From Alteraquisediminimonas sediminicola (GTDB lineage Bacteria > Pseudomonadota > Alphaproteobacteria > Sphingomonadales > Sphingomonadaceae), in the NCBI RefSeq assembly GCF_019740335.1, contig NZ_JAHXZS010000001.1, positions 372,001 through 436,000 on the forward strand: a stretch of 64,000 nucleotides of DNA. The letters are read 5' to 3'. The notes beneath the pieces are model-generated. The model saw only the letters and a program-made list of their open reading frames with translations. It had not been told where the DNA came from and searched no databases. The position numbers were made by a program, and so were the translations under genes. This document shows positions 8,420-17,860 of the stretch, in pieces. Position 1 is the first letter of the stretch; every line of letters starts with the position of its first letter.

Positions 8420-10630
8420 TTGCTTGCGAATCCCCCGGCAAAACCGCCACTAAGGGATGTGCTGAGACAATATGAACTGGTTGAGCGGGTCAAAACCTAT
8501 GACCCGGACGCGGATGAGGCCCTGCTCAACCGCGCTTATGTTTTCACGATGCAAGCCCATGGTACGCAAAAGCGCGCCAGCGGCGATCCCTATTTCAGCC
8601 ATCCGATTGAGGTGGCAGGGATTTTGACCGAATTGCGGATGGATGATGAAACCATCTGCACCGCGCTCTTGCATGACACGATTGAAGATACCGTCGCCAC
8701 CGTCGAGGAGATTGAACGCCGCTTCGGGCCGAATGTCGCACGACTGGTCGATGGCGTTACCAAGCTCTCCAAGATCGAGGCCCAGTCGGAAAGCGAACGC
8801 GCCGCCGAAAATCTGCGGAAATTCCTGCTGGCGATGTCGGACGATATTCGCGTGCTGCTCGTCAAGCTGGCGGATCGGCTGCACAATATGCGGACGCTCC
8901 ACTTCATCGCCAATGAAGACAAGCGCCGCCGTATCGCGCGCGAAACGATGGAAATCTATGCGCCGCTGGCGGAACGCATCGGCATGTATGAATTCATGCG
9001 CGAGATGCAGACGCTCTCGTTCCGCGAGCTGGAGCCGGAGGCGTATGAATCAATCACCCGGCGGCTGGAACAACTCCATGCCGAAGGCGGCGATCTCGTC
9101 GCCAAGATCGGCTCGGGGATCATGCTGCAACTGAGCCGCGCCGGGATCAAGGTCGAGGTCTCGGGGCGCGAGAAACACCCCTATTCCATCTGGAAAAAGA
9201 TGGAAGAACGCCATGTCAGCTTCGAACAATTGTCCGACATCATGGCGTTTCGCGCCATCGTCGATACCGAAGAGGAATGCTATCGCGCGCTCGGCATTAT
9301 CCACCGCAAATGGCCGATGGTGCCGGGGCGGTTCAAGGATTATATCTCGACGCCCAAACGCAATGGCTATCGCTCGCTCCACACCTCGGTCATCCATTCG
9401 GAAAAAATGCGGATCGAGGTGCAGATCCGCACCCGCGAAATGCATGAACAGGCTGAATATGGCCTCGCCGCCCATTGGGCCTATAAGCGCGGGCCGGGCG
9501 GGGTCGAAAACGATCATCAGATCGGCTGGATTCGCGATCTGGTTGAAATTCTCGATCATGCCGACACCGCCGAGGAAATCCTCGAACATACGCGCATGGC
9601 GATGTATCAGGACCGCATCTTCGCCTTCACCCCCAAGGGCGAATTGATCCAGTTGCCCAAGGGCGCGACCGCCGTGGATTTCGCTTATGCGGTGCATACA
9701 TCGCTGGGCGATCAGACCATCGGCGCCAAGGTCAATCGCCGGGTCGTACCGTTGCGGACCCCGCTTGAAAATGGCGATCAGGTCCAGATTCTCAAATCCA
9801 AGGCGCGCCAGCCCCAGCCCGAATGGCTGAGCTTCGTCACCACCGGCAAGGCGCGCGCCGCCATTCGTCGTTTCGTCCGCCACAAGGAACGCGACGAGAT
9901 GATGAATTTGGGCAAACAGATCCTCGACGATCTGATCGACCGCCTGCCGACCACCATTGGCGCGGATGCCGTCGATAATGCCATCCGCCGCCTGAACCTC
10001 CCCGACCGCGATTCCCTGTTGGAGGCCATTGGCCGCCGGGGGTTGAGCGACCGCGATGTGATGGAGGCGCTGATGCCCGGCTCCGCCGCGACATTGAGCG
10101 AGCGCCCGCCACGCGAACAACAACATGTCATCTCGATCCACGGACTGACGCCGGGCGTGGCATTTCGCCTTGCCGATTGCTGCCACCCGGTGCCGGGCGA
10201 CCGCATCGTAGGGTTGAGCCGGTTCAACGAGGGCATCACCGTCCATAATATCGATTGCCCGCGCCTTGCCGATGGGGTCGATGCGGATTGGCTCGATTTG
10301 TCATGGGGCGACCGGTCGGAAGGCGGCGTCGCCCGCGTCACGGTGACGGTCAAGAACGAACCCGGCTCATTGGGTGTCATGGCCGGTATTTTCGGGACGC
10401 ATGGCGCGAATATCCTCAATCTCAATCTCGCCAATCGCGACCGCGCCTTTCATGAATTCATCGTCGATCTGGAGGTGACCGACCTCGCGCATCTGACGCG
10501 GATTATTGCGGCGTTGCGCGCTGCGGATGCGGTCGTGCTGGCGGAACGGCTCTATCCGACCGGCGAACATATTCCCGACGACACAAAACCCGCCGTCGAA
10601 CCTCTGGCAATTCCCGGCGCAGCCCATTAG
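8420..10630 (+). CDS. rsh: Bifunctional (p)ppGpp synthetase/hydrolase (Rsh)
   Basis: About 736 residues with the full long-RSH order: HD hydrolase with HD at 85-86 and the EDT that follows, synthetase with YISTPKRNGYRSLHTS from residue 308 and the Q-I-R-T strand, TGS domain (about 395-455), and C-terminal ACT domain (about 655-730). Both catalytic halves look intact, so it should make and degrade the stringent-response alarmone, the usual single-RSH arrangement in alphaproteobacteria. The frame opens with TTG at 8420. A GTG at 8459 (xLRQYELVERV) is where many relatives start, so the N-terminus is uncertain by 13 residues. Confidence 0.94.
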   Translation: MLANPPAKPPLRDVLRQYELVERVKTYDPDADEALLNRAYVFTMQAHGTQKRASGDPYFSHPIEVAGILTELRMDDETICTALLHDTIEDTVATVEEIERRFGPNVARLVDGVTKLSKIEAQSESERAAENLRKFLLAMSDDIRVLLVKLADRLHNMRTLHFIANEDKRRRIARETMEIYAPLAERIGMYEFMREMQTLSFRELEPEAYESITRRLEQLHAEGGDLVAKIGSGIMLQLSRAGIKVEVSGREKHPYSIWKKMEERHVSFEQLSDIMAFRAIVDTEEECYRALGIIHRKWPMVPGRFKDYISTPKRNGYRSLHTSVIHSEKMRIEVQIRTREMHEQAEYGLAAHWAYKRGPGGVENDHQIGWIRDLVEILDHADTAEEILEHTRMAMYQDRIFAFTPKGELIQLPKGATAVDFAYAVHTSLGDQTIGAKVNRRVVPLRTPLENGDQVQILKSKARQPQPEWLSFVTTGKARAAIRRFVRHKERDEMMNLGKQILDDLIDRLPTTIGADAVDNAIRRLNLPDRDSLLEAIGRRGLSDRDVMEALMPGSAATLSERPPREQQHVISIHGLTPGVAFRLADCCHPVPGDRIVGLSRFNEGITVHNIDCPRLADGVDADWLDLSWGDRSEGGVARVTVTVKNEPGSLGVMAGIFGTHGANILNLNLANRDRAFHEFIVDLEVTDLAHLTRIIAALRAADAVVLAERLYPTGEHIPDDTKPAVEPLAIPGAAH

Positions 10631-10666
10631 GGAAGCCCCCATTCGCAGTTTTGAAAAGGATTCATC

Positions 10667-11959
10667 ATGGCAGAGGCGTTGCGCGTCGCAATCGCGGGGC
10701 TAGGCACAGTGGGCGCAGGGGTCATCAAGCTGATCGACACCAACCGCGCCCTGATTGAGCGTCGGGCCGGTCGTCCTATTCAGATTACCGCCGTGTCCGC
10801 GCGCAACAAGGCCAAGGACCGGGGCGTCGATCTGACGCGCTTTGCCTGGGAAGATGATCCCGTCGCCCTCGCCGTCCGCAATGATGTCGATATCGTCGTC
10901 GAACTGATGGGCGGTTCGGAAGGCAGTGCGCTCGATCTCACCCGCGCCGCCCTTGCCCATGGCAAGATTGTCGTCACCGCCAATAAGGCGATGCTCGCGC
11001 ATCATGGCCTTGAATTGGCCGAGGCCGCCGAGGCCAAGCACCTGCCGCTCAAATATGAAGCGGCGGTGGCCGGGGGCATTCCGATCATCAAGGGCATTCG
11101 CGAGGGTGCGGCGGCCAATGAAATCGCGCAAGTGTTCGGCATTTTAAACGGCACCTGCAATTATATCCTGACCACGATGGAGGCCGAAGGCCGCGACTTT
11201 GCCGATGTGCTGGCCGAGGCGCAGGCGCTTGGCTATGCCGAGGCCGATCCGAGCTTTGACATCGACGGCGTCGATGCCGCGCACAAGCTCGCGATTCTCG
11301 CATCGCTCGCGTTCGGGACCAAGCTCGATTTCGGCGCGATGGCGATCACCGGCATCCGCCATGTGATGGCCGCCGACATCAAGGAAGCCCGCGATATGGG
11401 CTATCGCGTCCGCCTGATCGGCATGGGCGAAGTCACGCCGACTGGCCTGTTCCAGCGCGTCCACCCGTGCCTTGTGCCGCTCAGCCACCCGCTCGCCAAT
11501 GTGTCCGGCTCATTGAACGCGGTTGAAGCCGTCGGCAATTTCGTCGGTCGCCTGTTCTTTGAAGGACGCGGCGCAGGCGAAGGCCCGACCGCATCCGCCG
11601 TGGTCGCCGATCTGATCGACATCGCACGCGGCGAAAAGGCCCCGGTTTTCGGCATGCCCGTCGCGGCATTGACGGCGATGGCCGCCGCCGATGCGGGCGC
11701 GCGCGAAGGCCGCGCCTATATCCGCTTCACCGTGGCCGATCGCCCCGGCGTGCTGGCGGAAATCGCGACGGCGATGCGCGATTCCGGCGTGTCGATCGAA
11801 TCGATGGTCCAGCACAGCGCCGCCGAAGATGGTTCGGTCGAACTCGTGCTGGTCACCCATCGTTGCATGGAACGCAAGGTGACGGATGCGCTCAACCGGC
11901 TCAAGGGATCGGACAATCTCGTTGCCGAACCAATGCTGATGCATATTCTTGATCTGTAA
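10667..11959 (+). CDS. hom: Homoserine dehydrogenase
   Basis: 430 residues: NAD(P)-binding GLGTVGAGVIKLI (about 11-23), the substrate domain with KYEAAVAGGIPIIKGIREG and NGTCNYILTTME, and a C-terminal ACT domain (about 350-428) that probably mediates feedback by threonine. It reduces aspartate semialdehyde to homoserine for threonine, methionine and isoleucine. AAAAGGA precedes the ATG. The glpX gene follows 105 bases later behind a long hairpin. Confidence 0.96.
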   Translation: MAEALRVAIAGLGTVGAGVIKLIDTNRALIERRAGRPIQITAVSARNKAKDRGVDLTRFAWEDDPVALAVRNDVDIVVELMGGSEGSALDLTRAALAHGKIVVTANKAMLAHHGLELAEAAEAKHLPLKYEAAVAGGIPIIKGIREGAAANEIAQVFGILNGTCNYILTTMEAEGRDFADVLAEAQALGYAEADPSFDIDGVDAAHKLAILASLAFGTKLDFGAMAITGIRHVMAADIKEARDMGYRVRLIGMGEVTPTGLFQRVHPCLVPLSHPLANVSGSLNAVEAVGNFVGRLFFEGRGAGEGPTASAVVADLIDIARGEKAPVFGMPVAALTAMAAADAGAREGRAYIRFTVADRPGVLAEIATAMRDSGVSIESMVQHSAAEDGSVELVLVTHRCMERKVTDALNRLKGSDNLVAEPMLMHILDL

Positions 11960-12005
11960 CTTTCTGGCTCGACCTATAACGTCTTGGCCGCATTGGCCTG
12001 TATCG

Positions 12006-12042
12006 ACTTTCGCCTGCCCTTCGCGTATCGGGCAGCGAAAGT
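12006..12042 (+). terminator. Long hairpin between hom and glpX
   Basis: ACTTTCG-c-CTGCCC (12006-12019) pairs with GGGCAG-CGAAAGT (12030-12042): 13 base pairs interrupted by one bulged C, around a 10-base loop. It lies 46 bases after the hom stop and 22 bases before the glpX ATG. Only TTT follows, so it could be a weak terminator for hom or a structure in the glpX leader. Confidence 0.5.
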
Positions 12043-12064
12043 TTAAGAATAATCGAGGTATAAG

Positions 12065-13033
12065 ATGACTGAATCGACGAACGCTCTCGACCGCGTGTTG
12101 GTGCTTGAAATGGTCCGCGTGACCGAAGCCGCCGCCATCGCCGCCTCTACTTTGGTCGGTCGTGGCGATGAAAAGGCCGCCGATCACGCCGCTGTCGAAG
12201 CGATGCGCGCCGCGCTCAACGAACTCGAAATCGACGGCACCGTGGTGATCGGCGAAGGCGAGCGCGACGAAGCCCCGATGCTGTACATCGGCGAAAAAGT
12301 CGGCTGCGCGCAAGGCACCGGCCCCGGCATCGACATTGCGCTCGATCCGCTGGAAGGCACAACGCTCACCGCCAAGGCGATGCCGAATGCGCTCGCGGTG
12401 CTGGCGATTGCCGAAAAGGGCAATCTGTTGAACGCGCCGGACGTTTACATGGACAAGCTGGCCGTTGGTCCGGGCTATCCGGCGGGCGTGATCGATCTCA
12501 ACCTGTCACCGACTGAAAACGTCAATCGCGTGGCCGCCGCCAAGGGCGTGCAGCCGAATCAAATCATCGTTTGCGTGCTGGATCGCCCGCGCCATGAAAA
12601 GCTGATCGCCGAATTGCGCGCTATCGGTTGTGGCATCATGCTGATCCCGGATGGCGATGTCGCTGGCGTGATCGCGGTCACCAATCCGGATACGACGATC
12701 GACATTTACATGGGTTCGGGCGGCGCGCCGGAAGGCGTGTTGGCGGCGGCGGCGCTGCGTTGCGTCGGCGGTCAGTTCCAGGGTCGTTTGCTGTTCCGCA
12801 ATGATGATGAAAAAGATCGCGCCTATAAATGGGGCGTGACCGATCTCAATCGCGTGTATCAATTGGAAGAACTCGCCAGCGGCGATGTGATCTTCGCAGC
12901 AACCGGCGTGACCGATGGTTCGTTGCTGGCAGGCGTGAAGCGTCGCAAAGACGGCATCATGACGACCGAAAGCGTCGTGATGCGCGCCTCTTCCGGCACG
13001 ATCCGCTGGGTCAAGGGCGAACATCGCCTCTGA
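12065..13033 (+). CDS. glpX: Class II fructose-1,6-bisphosphatase
   Basis: 322 residues. Hallmarks are GEGERDEAPMLYIGE (about 61-75) and DPLEGTTLTAKAMPNALAVL (about 97-116), which carry the metal-binding and phosphate-binding residues of GlpX. It performs the committed gluconeogenic step, fructose 1,6-bisphosphate to fructose 6-phosphate. The hom-glpX order is common in sphingomonads. GAGGTATAAG precedes the ATG. A strong intrinsic terminator follows the stop. Confidence 0.95.
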   Translation: MTESTNALDRVLVLEMVRVTEAAAIAASTLVGRGDEKAADHAAVEAMRAALNELEIDGTVVIGEGERDEAPMLYIGEKVGCAQGTGPGIDIALDPLEGTTLTAKAMPNALAVLAIAEKGNLLNAPDVYMDKLAVGPGYPAGVIDLNLSPTENVNRVAAAKGVQPNQIIVCVLDRPRHEKLIAELRAIGCGIMLIPDGDVAGVIAVTNPDTTIDIYMGSGGAPEGVLAAAALRCVGGQFQGRLLFRNDDEKDRAYKWGVTDLNRVYQLEELASGDVIFAATGVTDGSLLAGVKRRKDGIMTTESVVMRASSGTIRWVKGEHRL

Positions 13034-13057
13034 CCATTTCGGCTACCAAGCTGCATG

Positions 13058-13094
13058 AAAAAACCGGCGGGCCGCAAGGCCTTGCCGGTTTTTT
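13058..13094 (+). terminator. Intrinsic terminator after glpX
   Basis: AAAAAACCGGC (13058-13068) pairs with GCCGGTTTTTT (13084-13094), and an inner GGCC/GGCC stretch can extend the stem. The T run follows directly on the plus strand, and an A run on the left also gives T's for minus-strand transcripts. It can therefore serve both glpX and the convergent lipoprotein gene that ends at 13102. Confidence 0.85.
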
Positions 13095-13101
13095 CTTGAG
13101 T

Positions 13102-13449
13102 TTAAAATGTGGCGGGCAAGAGATAGCGATCATCCTCGATCCGGATCAGGACCCGGCCATCCGACTTCTTAGTCGATATAGCCGGAAATGCGCCATCTGC
13201 GGCAATGATGCCCTGCCCGTCTTGTAAGATTCGCAGCCGTCGAAAGCCGCCATCCGGGTGATTCAAGGTCAGGACGTGTCTCACCAGATCATAGCCGCAA
13301 CTATCGGTAAACTGCGTGGCGAAGGCCAAGGCACACGCCATATTTGATGTTGGCTCTATTTGCACCGCCGATTTCCCGGCAGGGCCGCAGGCCGCCAGCC
13401 AGATCATAGTCCCCAACATCAATGACACACGCCTACGCATCAACCGCAC
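13102..13449 (-). CDS. Small putative lipoprotein, function unknown
   Basis: 115 residues. A basic N-terminus (MRLMRRR) and a hydrophobic stretch end in the lipobox LAAC with Cys21, so it is probably a lipid-anchored envelope protein. The mature part has two cysteines (Cys38 and Cys51) that could form a disulfide, and a short beta-rich region. I do not recognise a named family. It converges on glpX and shares the terminator at 13058-13094. An in-frame ATG three codons in (MRRRVSLM) is an alternative start. Confidence 0.65.
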   Translation of the reverse strand: MRLMRRRVSLMLGTMIWLAACGPAGKSAVQIEPTSNMACALAFATQFTDSCGYDLVRHVLTLNHPDGGFRRLRILQDGQGIIAADGAFPAISTKKSDGRVLIRIEDDRYLLPATF

Positions 13450-13654
13450 CCTTCCCGCCTCTTTATCAGCCTATTGATATAGCGTGAAAAACTTTCCGGC
13501 ATAGCCCGTAACTGCGCCTGCCCCATAATCGCACAGCCCCGCATTTGCGCCGCAAGATACGTTATCGCGAGATGTCGACACCGGCATGTGATATGGATAA
13601 AGAGCCTGTCTGCGCTGCCCAAGCGCCCAAAGATGAATTATCGGAGCTGACTCA

Positions 13655-15514
13655 ATGCCTGTCTATCGTTCGAGAACCTCCACGCATGGCCGTAACATGG
13701 CGGGCGCACGCGGGCTCTGGCGCGCCACGGGCATGAAAGACGGCGATTTCGGCAAGCCGATCATCGCCGTGGTCAACAGCTTCACCCAATTCGTCCCCGG
13801 CCATGTCCATTTGAAGGATCTGGGCCAGATGGTCGCGCGCGAAATCGAAGCGGCGGGCGGCGTCGCCAAGGAATTCAACACCATCGCTGTCGATGATGGT
13901 ATCGCCATGGGCCATGACGGCATGCTCTACAGCCTGCCATCGCGCGATCTGATCGCCGATAGCGTCGAATATATGGTCAACGCCCATTGCGCCGATGCGA
14001 TGGTCTGCATTTCGAACTGCGACAAGATTACGCCCGGCATGTTGATGGCCGCATTGCGGATCAACATCCCGGTGGTGTTCGTCTCCGGTGGCCCGATGGA
14101 AGCCGGCAAGGTCATTTTGAAGGGCAAGGAACATGCGCTCGACCTCGTCGATGCGATGGTCGCTGCCGCTGATGAGTCGGTCTCGGATGAGGATGTCGCG
14201 GCGATTGAACGTTCGGCCTGCCCGACCTGCGGCTCCTGCTCCGGCATGTTCACCGCCAATTCGATGAACTGCCTGACAGAGGCGCTGGGCCTGTCGTTGC
14301 CGGGCAATGGCTCGGTGCTTGCCACCCATGCCGACCGCAAGGAATTGTTCCTGCGCGCCGGGCGAGTGGTCGTCGATCTGTGCCGCCGTTATTATGAACA
14401 GGATGATGCGAGCGTCCTGCCGCGCGCCATCGCGAGCTTTGGTGCATTTGAAAATGCGATGTCATTGGATATCGCGATGGGCGGTTCAACCAATACCGTG
14501 TTGCATCTGCTCGCCGCCGCGCATGAGGCCGAGGTCGATTTCACGATGGCGGACATTGATCGCCTGTCGCGCCGGGTCCCGGTCCTGTCCAAGGTCGCGC
14601 CCGCCAAATCCGATGTGCATATGGAAGACGTCCATCGCGCGGGCGGCATCATGTCGATCCTTGGCCAATTGGACCGCGCCGGTCTGCTCAACACCGACCT
14701 GCCGACCGTGCATAGCCCGTCGCTTGGCCATGCCTTGAATGATTGGGACATCAGCCGGACCGAGAGCGAAGTTGTCCGCAATTTCTACCTCGCCGCACCG
14801 GGCGGCGTGCCGACGCAGGTGGCGTTCAGCCAGAACCGGCGGTGGGAATCGCTCGATCTCGACCGCGAAGCCGGGGTTATCCGTTCCGCCGATCATGCGT
14901 TCAGCAAGGATGGCGGGCTGGCGGTCTTGTCCGGCAATCTCGCGGTCGATGGCTGCATCGTGAAAACCGCCGGGGTGGATGACAGCATTCTCGTCTTTTC
15001 CGGCCCGGCCTGTGTGTTTGAAAGCCAGGATGCGGCGGTGGCCGGGATTCTCACCGGTCAGGTCAAATCGGGCGATGTCGTCGTCATCCGCTATGAAGGC
15101 CCGCGTGGCGGCCCCGGCATGCAGGAAATGCTCTATCCGACCAGCTATATCAAATCCAAGGGTCTGGGCGCGGCCTGCGCCTTGATCACCGACGGACGTT
15201 TTTCGGGCGGCACATCGGGTCTGTCCATCGGCCATGTCTCGCCGGAAGCAGCGGAAGGCGGCCTGATCGCCTTGGTCGAAAATGGCGATATGATTGAAAT
15301 CGACATTCCCAACCGGACGATCAACCTCGCGGTATCGGATGCCGATCTGGCGGCGCGTCGTTTGGCGATGGAAGAGCGCGGCGAGGCCGCATGGCACCCC
15401 GCCAAGCCGCGTCCGCGCAAGGTGTCGGTCGCGTTGCAGGCCTATGCCGCGATGACCACCAGCGCCGCACGCGGCGCGGTGCGCGACCTCAGCCAGCTCA
15501 AATTGCGGAAATAA
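13655..15514 (+). CDS. ilvD: Dihydroxy-acid dehydratase
   Basis: 619 residues, close to the Escherichia coli enzyme. Iron-sulfur cysteines are visible: Cys122 in SNCDKITPG and Cys195 in CPTCGSC (189-195). The catalytic serine region [15 protein letters not shown] is near the C-terminus. It dehydrates dihydroxy acids in the valine and isoleucine pathways. The start [24 protein letters not shown] fits the family. A 205-base gap separates it from the divergent lipoprotein gene. A bidirectional hairpin follows. Confidence 0.97.
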   Translation: MPVYRSRTSTHGRNMAGARGLWRATGMKDGDFGKPIIAVVNSFTQFVPGHVHLKDLGQMVAREIEAAGGVAKEFNTIAVDDGIAMGHDGMLYSLPSRDLIADSVEYMVNAHCADAMVCISNCDKITPGMLMAALRINIPVVFVSGGPMEAGKVILKGKEHALDLVDAMVAAADESVSDEDVAAIERSACPTCGSCSGMFTANSMNCLTEALGLSLPGNGSVLATHADRKELFLRAGRVVVDLCRRYYEQDDASVLPRAIASFGAFENAMSLDIAMGGSTNTVLHLLAAAHEAEVDFTMADIDRLSRRVPVLSKVAPAKSDVHMEDVHRAGGIMSILGQLDRAGLLNTDLPTVHSPSLGHALNDWDISRTESEVVRNFYLAAPGGVPTQVAFSQNRRWESLDLDREAGVIRSADHAFSKDGGLAVLSGNLAVDGCIVKTAGVDDSILVFSGPACVFESQDAAVAGILTGQVKSGDVVVIRYEGPRGGPGMQEMLYPTSYIKSKGLGAACALITDGRFSGGTSGLSIGHVSPEAAEGGLIALVENGDMIEIDIPNRTINLAVSDADLAARRLAMEERGEAAWHPAKPRPRKVSVALQAYAAMTTSAARGAVRDLSQLKLRK

Positions 15515-15523
15515 GATGAACTG

Positions 15524-15551
15524 GATCGCCGGATCAACAGGTCCGGCGATC
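15524..15551. terminator. Hairpin between ilvD and a convergent gene
   Basis: GATCGCCGGA (15524-15533) and TCCGGCGATC (15542-15551) form a perfect 10-bp stem with an 8-base loop, located between the ilvD stop and the stop of the convergent hydrolase gene. There is no long T run on either side. It probably defines the 3' ends of both transcripts. Confidence 0.6.
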
Positions 15552-16270
15552 TATCCCAACCGGTCGCGGCACTGGCGAATAACCGGCAACAGCAATTGCG
15601 ACATGCGCTCGATGCCCGCCGCATCGGCCAATAGGTCCTGACGAATTTCCAGACCGAGATAAGGGATATTATTGCCCTCGCCATGACGGTTCATGGTCGA
15701 ATTGAGCAATTTCCCCGAATAGGGCAGTTGATCCCCGGTCATCACCCCTGCCGCCTCCAGCAACGGAATGGCGATCCGCGCCGCGCGATCATCGTCATTA
15801 TACAGCACCCCGATTTCCCATGGCCGCGCCTCATCGGGTCTGGTCGCCAATTGGGGGGTGAAGCTATGGACCGAGACAAGCAAGGAAGGCCGGATTTCAT
15901 CGATCAATATGGCAAGGCTCTCGTGATAGGGCTCCCAATATCGCGCCAACCGCGCCTGCCGCTCTGCTGGCGTCAAATCGATATTGCCCGCAATATGCAC
16001 TCCATCCGAAACAGATGGAATTAACCCCGGCGCGTCTTCCTCGCGATTAAGGTCGATCACGAGGCGGGACACATGGCCAAGATGCGCCGGTGCTTCAAAC
16101 GCATCGGCCAGTGCGGTCGCCAATTCAGCCACGCCAATATCCCACGCGATATGCGTGTCCAGCGCACCATGCGGCACGCCAAGATCGATGTCATCGGGTA
16201 TGTGGCGAGAAGCGTGATCGGCAACGAAAATCATATGCGTTTCTTTAGGCGATGCCGGGAAAACTGTCAT
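15551..16270 (-). CDS. N-formylglutamate amidohydrolase-like protein
   Basis: 239 residues. The motif FVADHASRHIPDD near the N-terminus and the later VSVHSFTP and NRHGEGNNIPYLGLEIRQDL correspond to the metal-binding H and E residues of the N-formylglutamate amidohydrolase family, which is related to zinc carboxypeptidases. Members hydrolyse N-formylglutamate in histidine degradation, but stand-alone copies without hut genes, as here, may act on other acyl-amino acids. ATG at 16234 (MIFVADHAS) is an alternative start. No hut gene lies in the window. Confidence 0.8.
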   Translation of the reverse strand: MTVFPASPKETHMIFVADHASRHIPDDIDLGVPHGALDTHIAWDIGVAELATALADAFEAPAHLGHVSRLVIDLNREEDAPGLIPSVSDGVHIAGNIDLTPAERQARLARYWEPYHESLAILIDEIRPSLLVSVHSFTPQLATRPDEARPWEIGVLYNDDDRAARIAIPLLEAAGVMTGDQLPYSGKLLNSTMNRHGEGNNIPYLGLEIRQDLLADAAGIERMSQLLLPVIRQCRDRLG

Positions 16271-16461
16271 GCCCGATTTTCCGTCCGCCTAGGCCAAATG
16301 TCACGCCATCCGCCCTTATGCAGGAAATGCTTGATATATCACCATTATGGCGCATCTTTATCGTGCGAATCGGTGATTCCGTGTGTTGCATATGCGTTGG
16401 AAATATAAAATGCACTTCGGCCTTACTGCATTCGCTCGTTCACAATGAGGAGGGAGCGCAG
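16271..16461. other. Divergent promoter region of the hydrolase and LuxR-type genes
   Basis: 191 bases without a convincing gene. Two short palindromes stand out: TGATATATCA at 16332-16341 and GAATC-GGT-GATTC at 16367-16379. Either could be an operator for the LuxR-type regulator that follows, but neither has the 18-20 bp form of a classical lux box. AGGAGGGAG at 16448-16456 is the ribosome site for the GTG start at 16462. Confidence 0.35.
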
Positions 16462-17208
16462 GTGGGCACCAGTTTCAGCTATGCGCAAAAATTCATCGAC
16501 AGCAGTCGTTGCGCGACCGATCTCGATACGCTGAACAATCTGCTGGAAGCCGCATGTTTCGACATGGGCTTCGATAATTACGCACTGATTCAGCATATCG
16601 ATGTCGAACGAAAGGCAGGCGGTGCGATCTGGTTGCAAAACTATCCCGATTGTTGGGCAGATCTGTTCGTGCGCCGGAAAATGTTCAAGGATGATCCGAT
16701 CCTGCTGGCCAGCCAGAATAGCCTGACCGGCTTTCGCTGGGACGAAATCGATCGATTCATTACCGTCAACAATCGCCATCGCAACATATTGGCCGCTGCG
16801 GCGCGCGAGGGACTGGGCAATGGCTATACCATTCCCGCCCATATTCCGGGTGAGGTTAATGGCTCATGCAACTTCGCCGTGCGCACAGGCCGCGATATGC
16901 CGATCAAGGCATTGCCCGTCGCGCATCTGATCGGCAGCTATGCTTTTGAGGCCGGTCGCCGCATCTTGCAGGAAGAACGGCTGGCAGAACGCCATCGCTG
17001 CGCCCTCACCCAACGCCAGCTTGATTGCGTCCTCCTGCTCGGGCGCGGGAAATCTGATTGGGAAATCGCACGCATATTGGGCCTGAAAGAAGATACCGTC
17101 ACCGAATATATCGATAATGCGCGGCGCACCTATCAAGTGGACCGGCGGGTGCAATTACTGATCCGTGCCGTATTTGACGGCCATCTCGAACTGGCCGACC
17201 TGTTGTAA
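16462..17208 (+). CDS. LuxR-family regulator with autoinducer-binding domain (solo)
   Basis: 248 residues from a GTG at 16462, chosen because AGGAGGGAG lies at ideal distance; the frame is open further upstream but without a ribosome site. The N-terminal half resembles the acyl-homoserine-lactone pocket of TraR/LuxR: Trp65, Phe69, Asp78 and Trp93 have exactly the spacing of TraR W57, Y61, D70 and W85, with Tyr replaced by Phe. The C-terminal helix-turn-helix (LTQRQLDCVLLLGRGKSDWE to about 240) is LuxR-type, with Gln in place of a usually conserved Glu. No luxI-like synthase is in the window, so it is a solo receptor candidate. Confidence 0.85.
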   Translation: MGTSFSYAQKFIDSSRCATDLDTLNNLLEAACFDMGFDNYALIQHIDVERKAGGAIWLQNYPDCWADLFVRRKMFKDDPILLASQNSLTGFRWDEIDRFITVNNRHRNILAAAAREGLGNGYTIPAHIPGEVNGSCNFAVRTGRDMPIKALPVAHLIGSYAFEAGRRILQEERLAERHRCALTQRQLDCVLLLGRGKSDWEIARILGLKEDTVTEYIDNARRTYQVDRRVQLLIRAVFDGHLELADLL

Positions 17209-17290
17209 AAAGGACCGATGGGGCGTGAATATGACAAGATGGTGATAATGGCCTTCCCTTCGAGTGCGCAAATGCATTATTGGCGCGATC

Positions 17291-17857
17291 ATGGCGCGTA
17301 AACCAACTCGAAGTGATGACTGGGGCTTCCCCCGCTGGCGCAGCTATGGCAGCGAGCGGGGCGCAACCAAGGTTCGCATGTGCGACCGTTACGGTTGCGG
17401 TTCGCGCGGCGATTGCCCGGCCCCCAAAGCGCCCAACAACCCCGCGCGTTGGTATTTCTGCGAGCCCCATGCCGCAGAATATAATCGCAACTGGGATTAT
17501 TTTCAGGGACTTACCCCGGAAGAAGCCGCCGAGCGCGAGGCGCAGGAACGCCGCGATGCCAATGCCTATGGGGAATCGAAATTCTATGGCTGGGGCGGTT
17601 CCGGCGATGGTAGCCGATCACGCGACGAGATGATCGCGCTCGAAATTCTTGAATTGTCGAGCGATTCCAACTTTGAAGAGGCCAAGCTCGCATGGCGACG
17701 GATCGCGAAACTGTGCCATCCGGATGTCGCCCCGAATGACCCGGCGGCATCGCTGAAATTCCAGCAGGCGCAGGCCGCTTATGATGTCTTGCGCGTGGCC
17801 GAAGAACGGCGCGAGGCGATGAACAATTTGATGCCCGAAGATTTCGAGGGCGACTGA
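17291..17857 (+). CDS. J-domain (DnaJ-like) protein
   Basis: 188 residues. The N-terminal part has conserved cysteines and aromatic residues (RMCDRYGCGSRGDCPAPKAP, WYFCEPHAAEYNRNWDYFQG), possibly a small metal site. The C-terminal part is a J domain (about 117-180) with the diagnostic HPD in AKLCHPDVAP, which stimulates Hsp70 ATPase. I know this two-part layout from sphingomonad and related genomes, where its client is unknown. The ATG at 17291 begins the conserved region; a GTG at 17264 would add nine residues. It converges on mutS with three bases between the stops. Confidence 0.85.
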   Translation: MARKPTRSDDWGFPRWRSYGSERGATKVRMCDRYGCGSRGDCPAPKAPNNPARWYFCEPHAAEYNRNWDYFQGLTPEEAAEREAQERRDANAYGESKFYGWGGSGDGSRSRDEMIALEILELSSDSNFEEAKLAWRRIAKLCHPDVAPNDPAASLKFQQAQAAYDVLRVAEERREAMNNLMPEDFEGD

Positions 17858-17860
17858 ATC

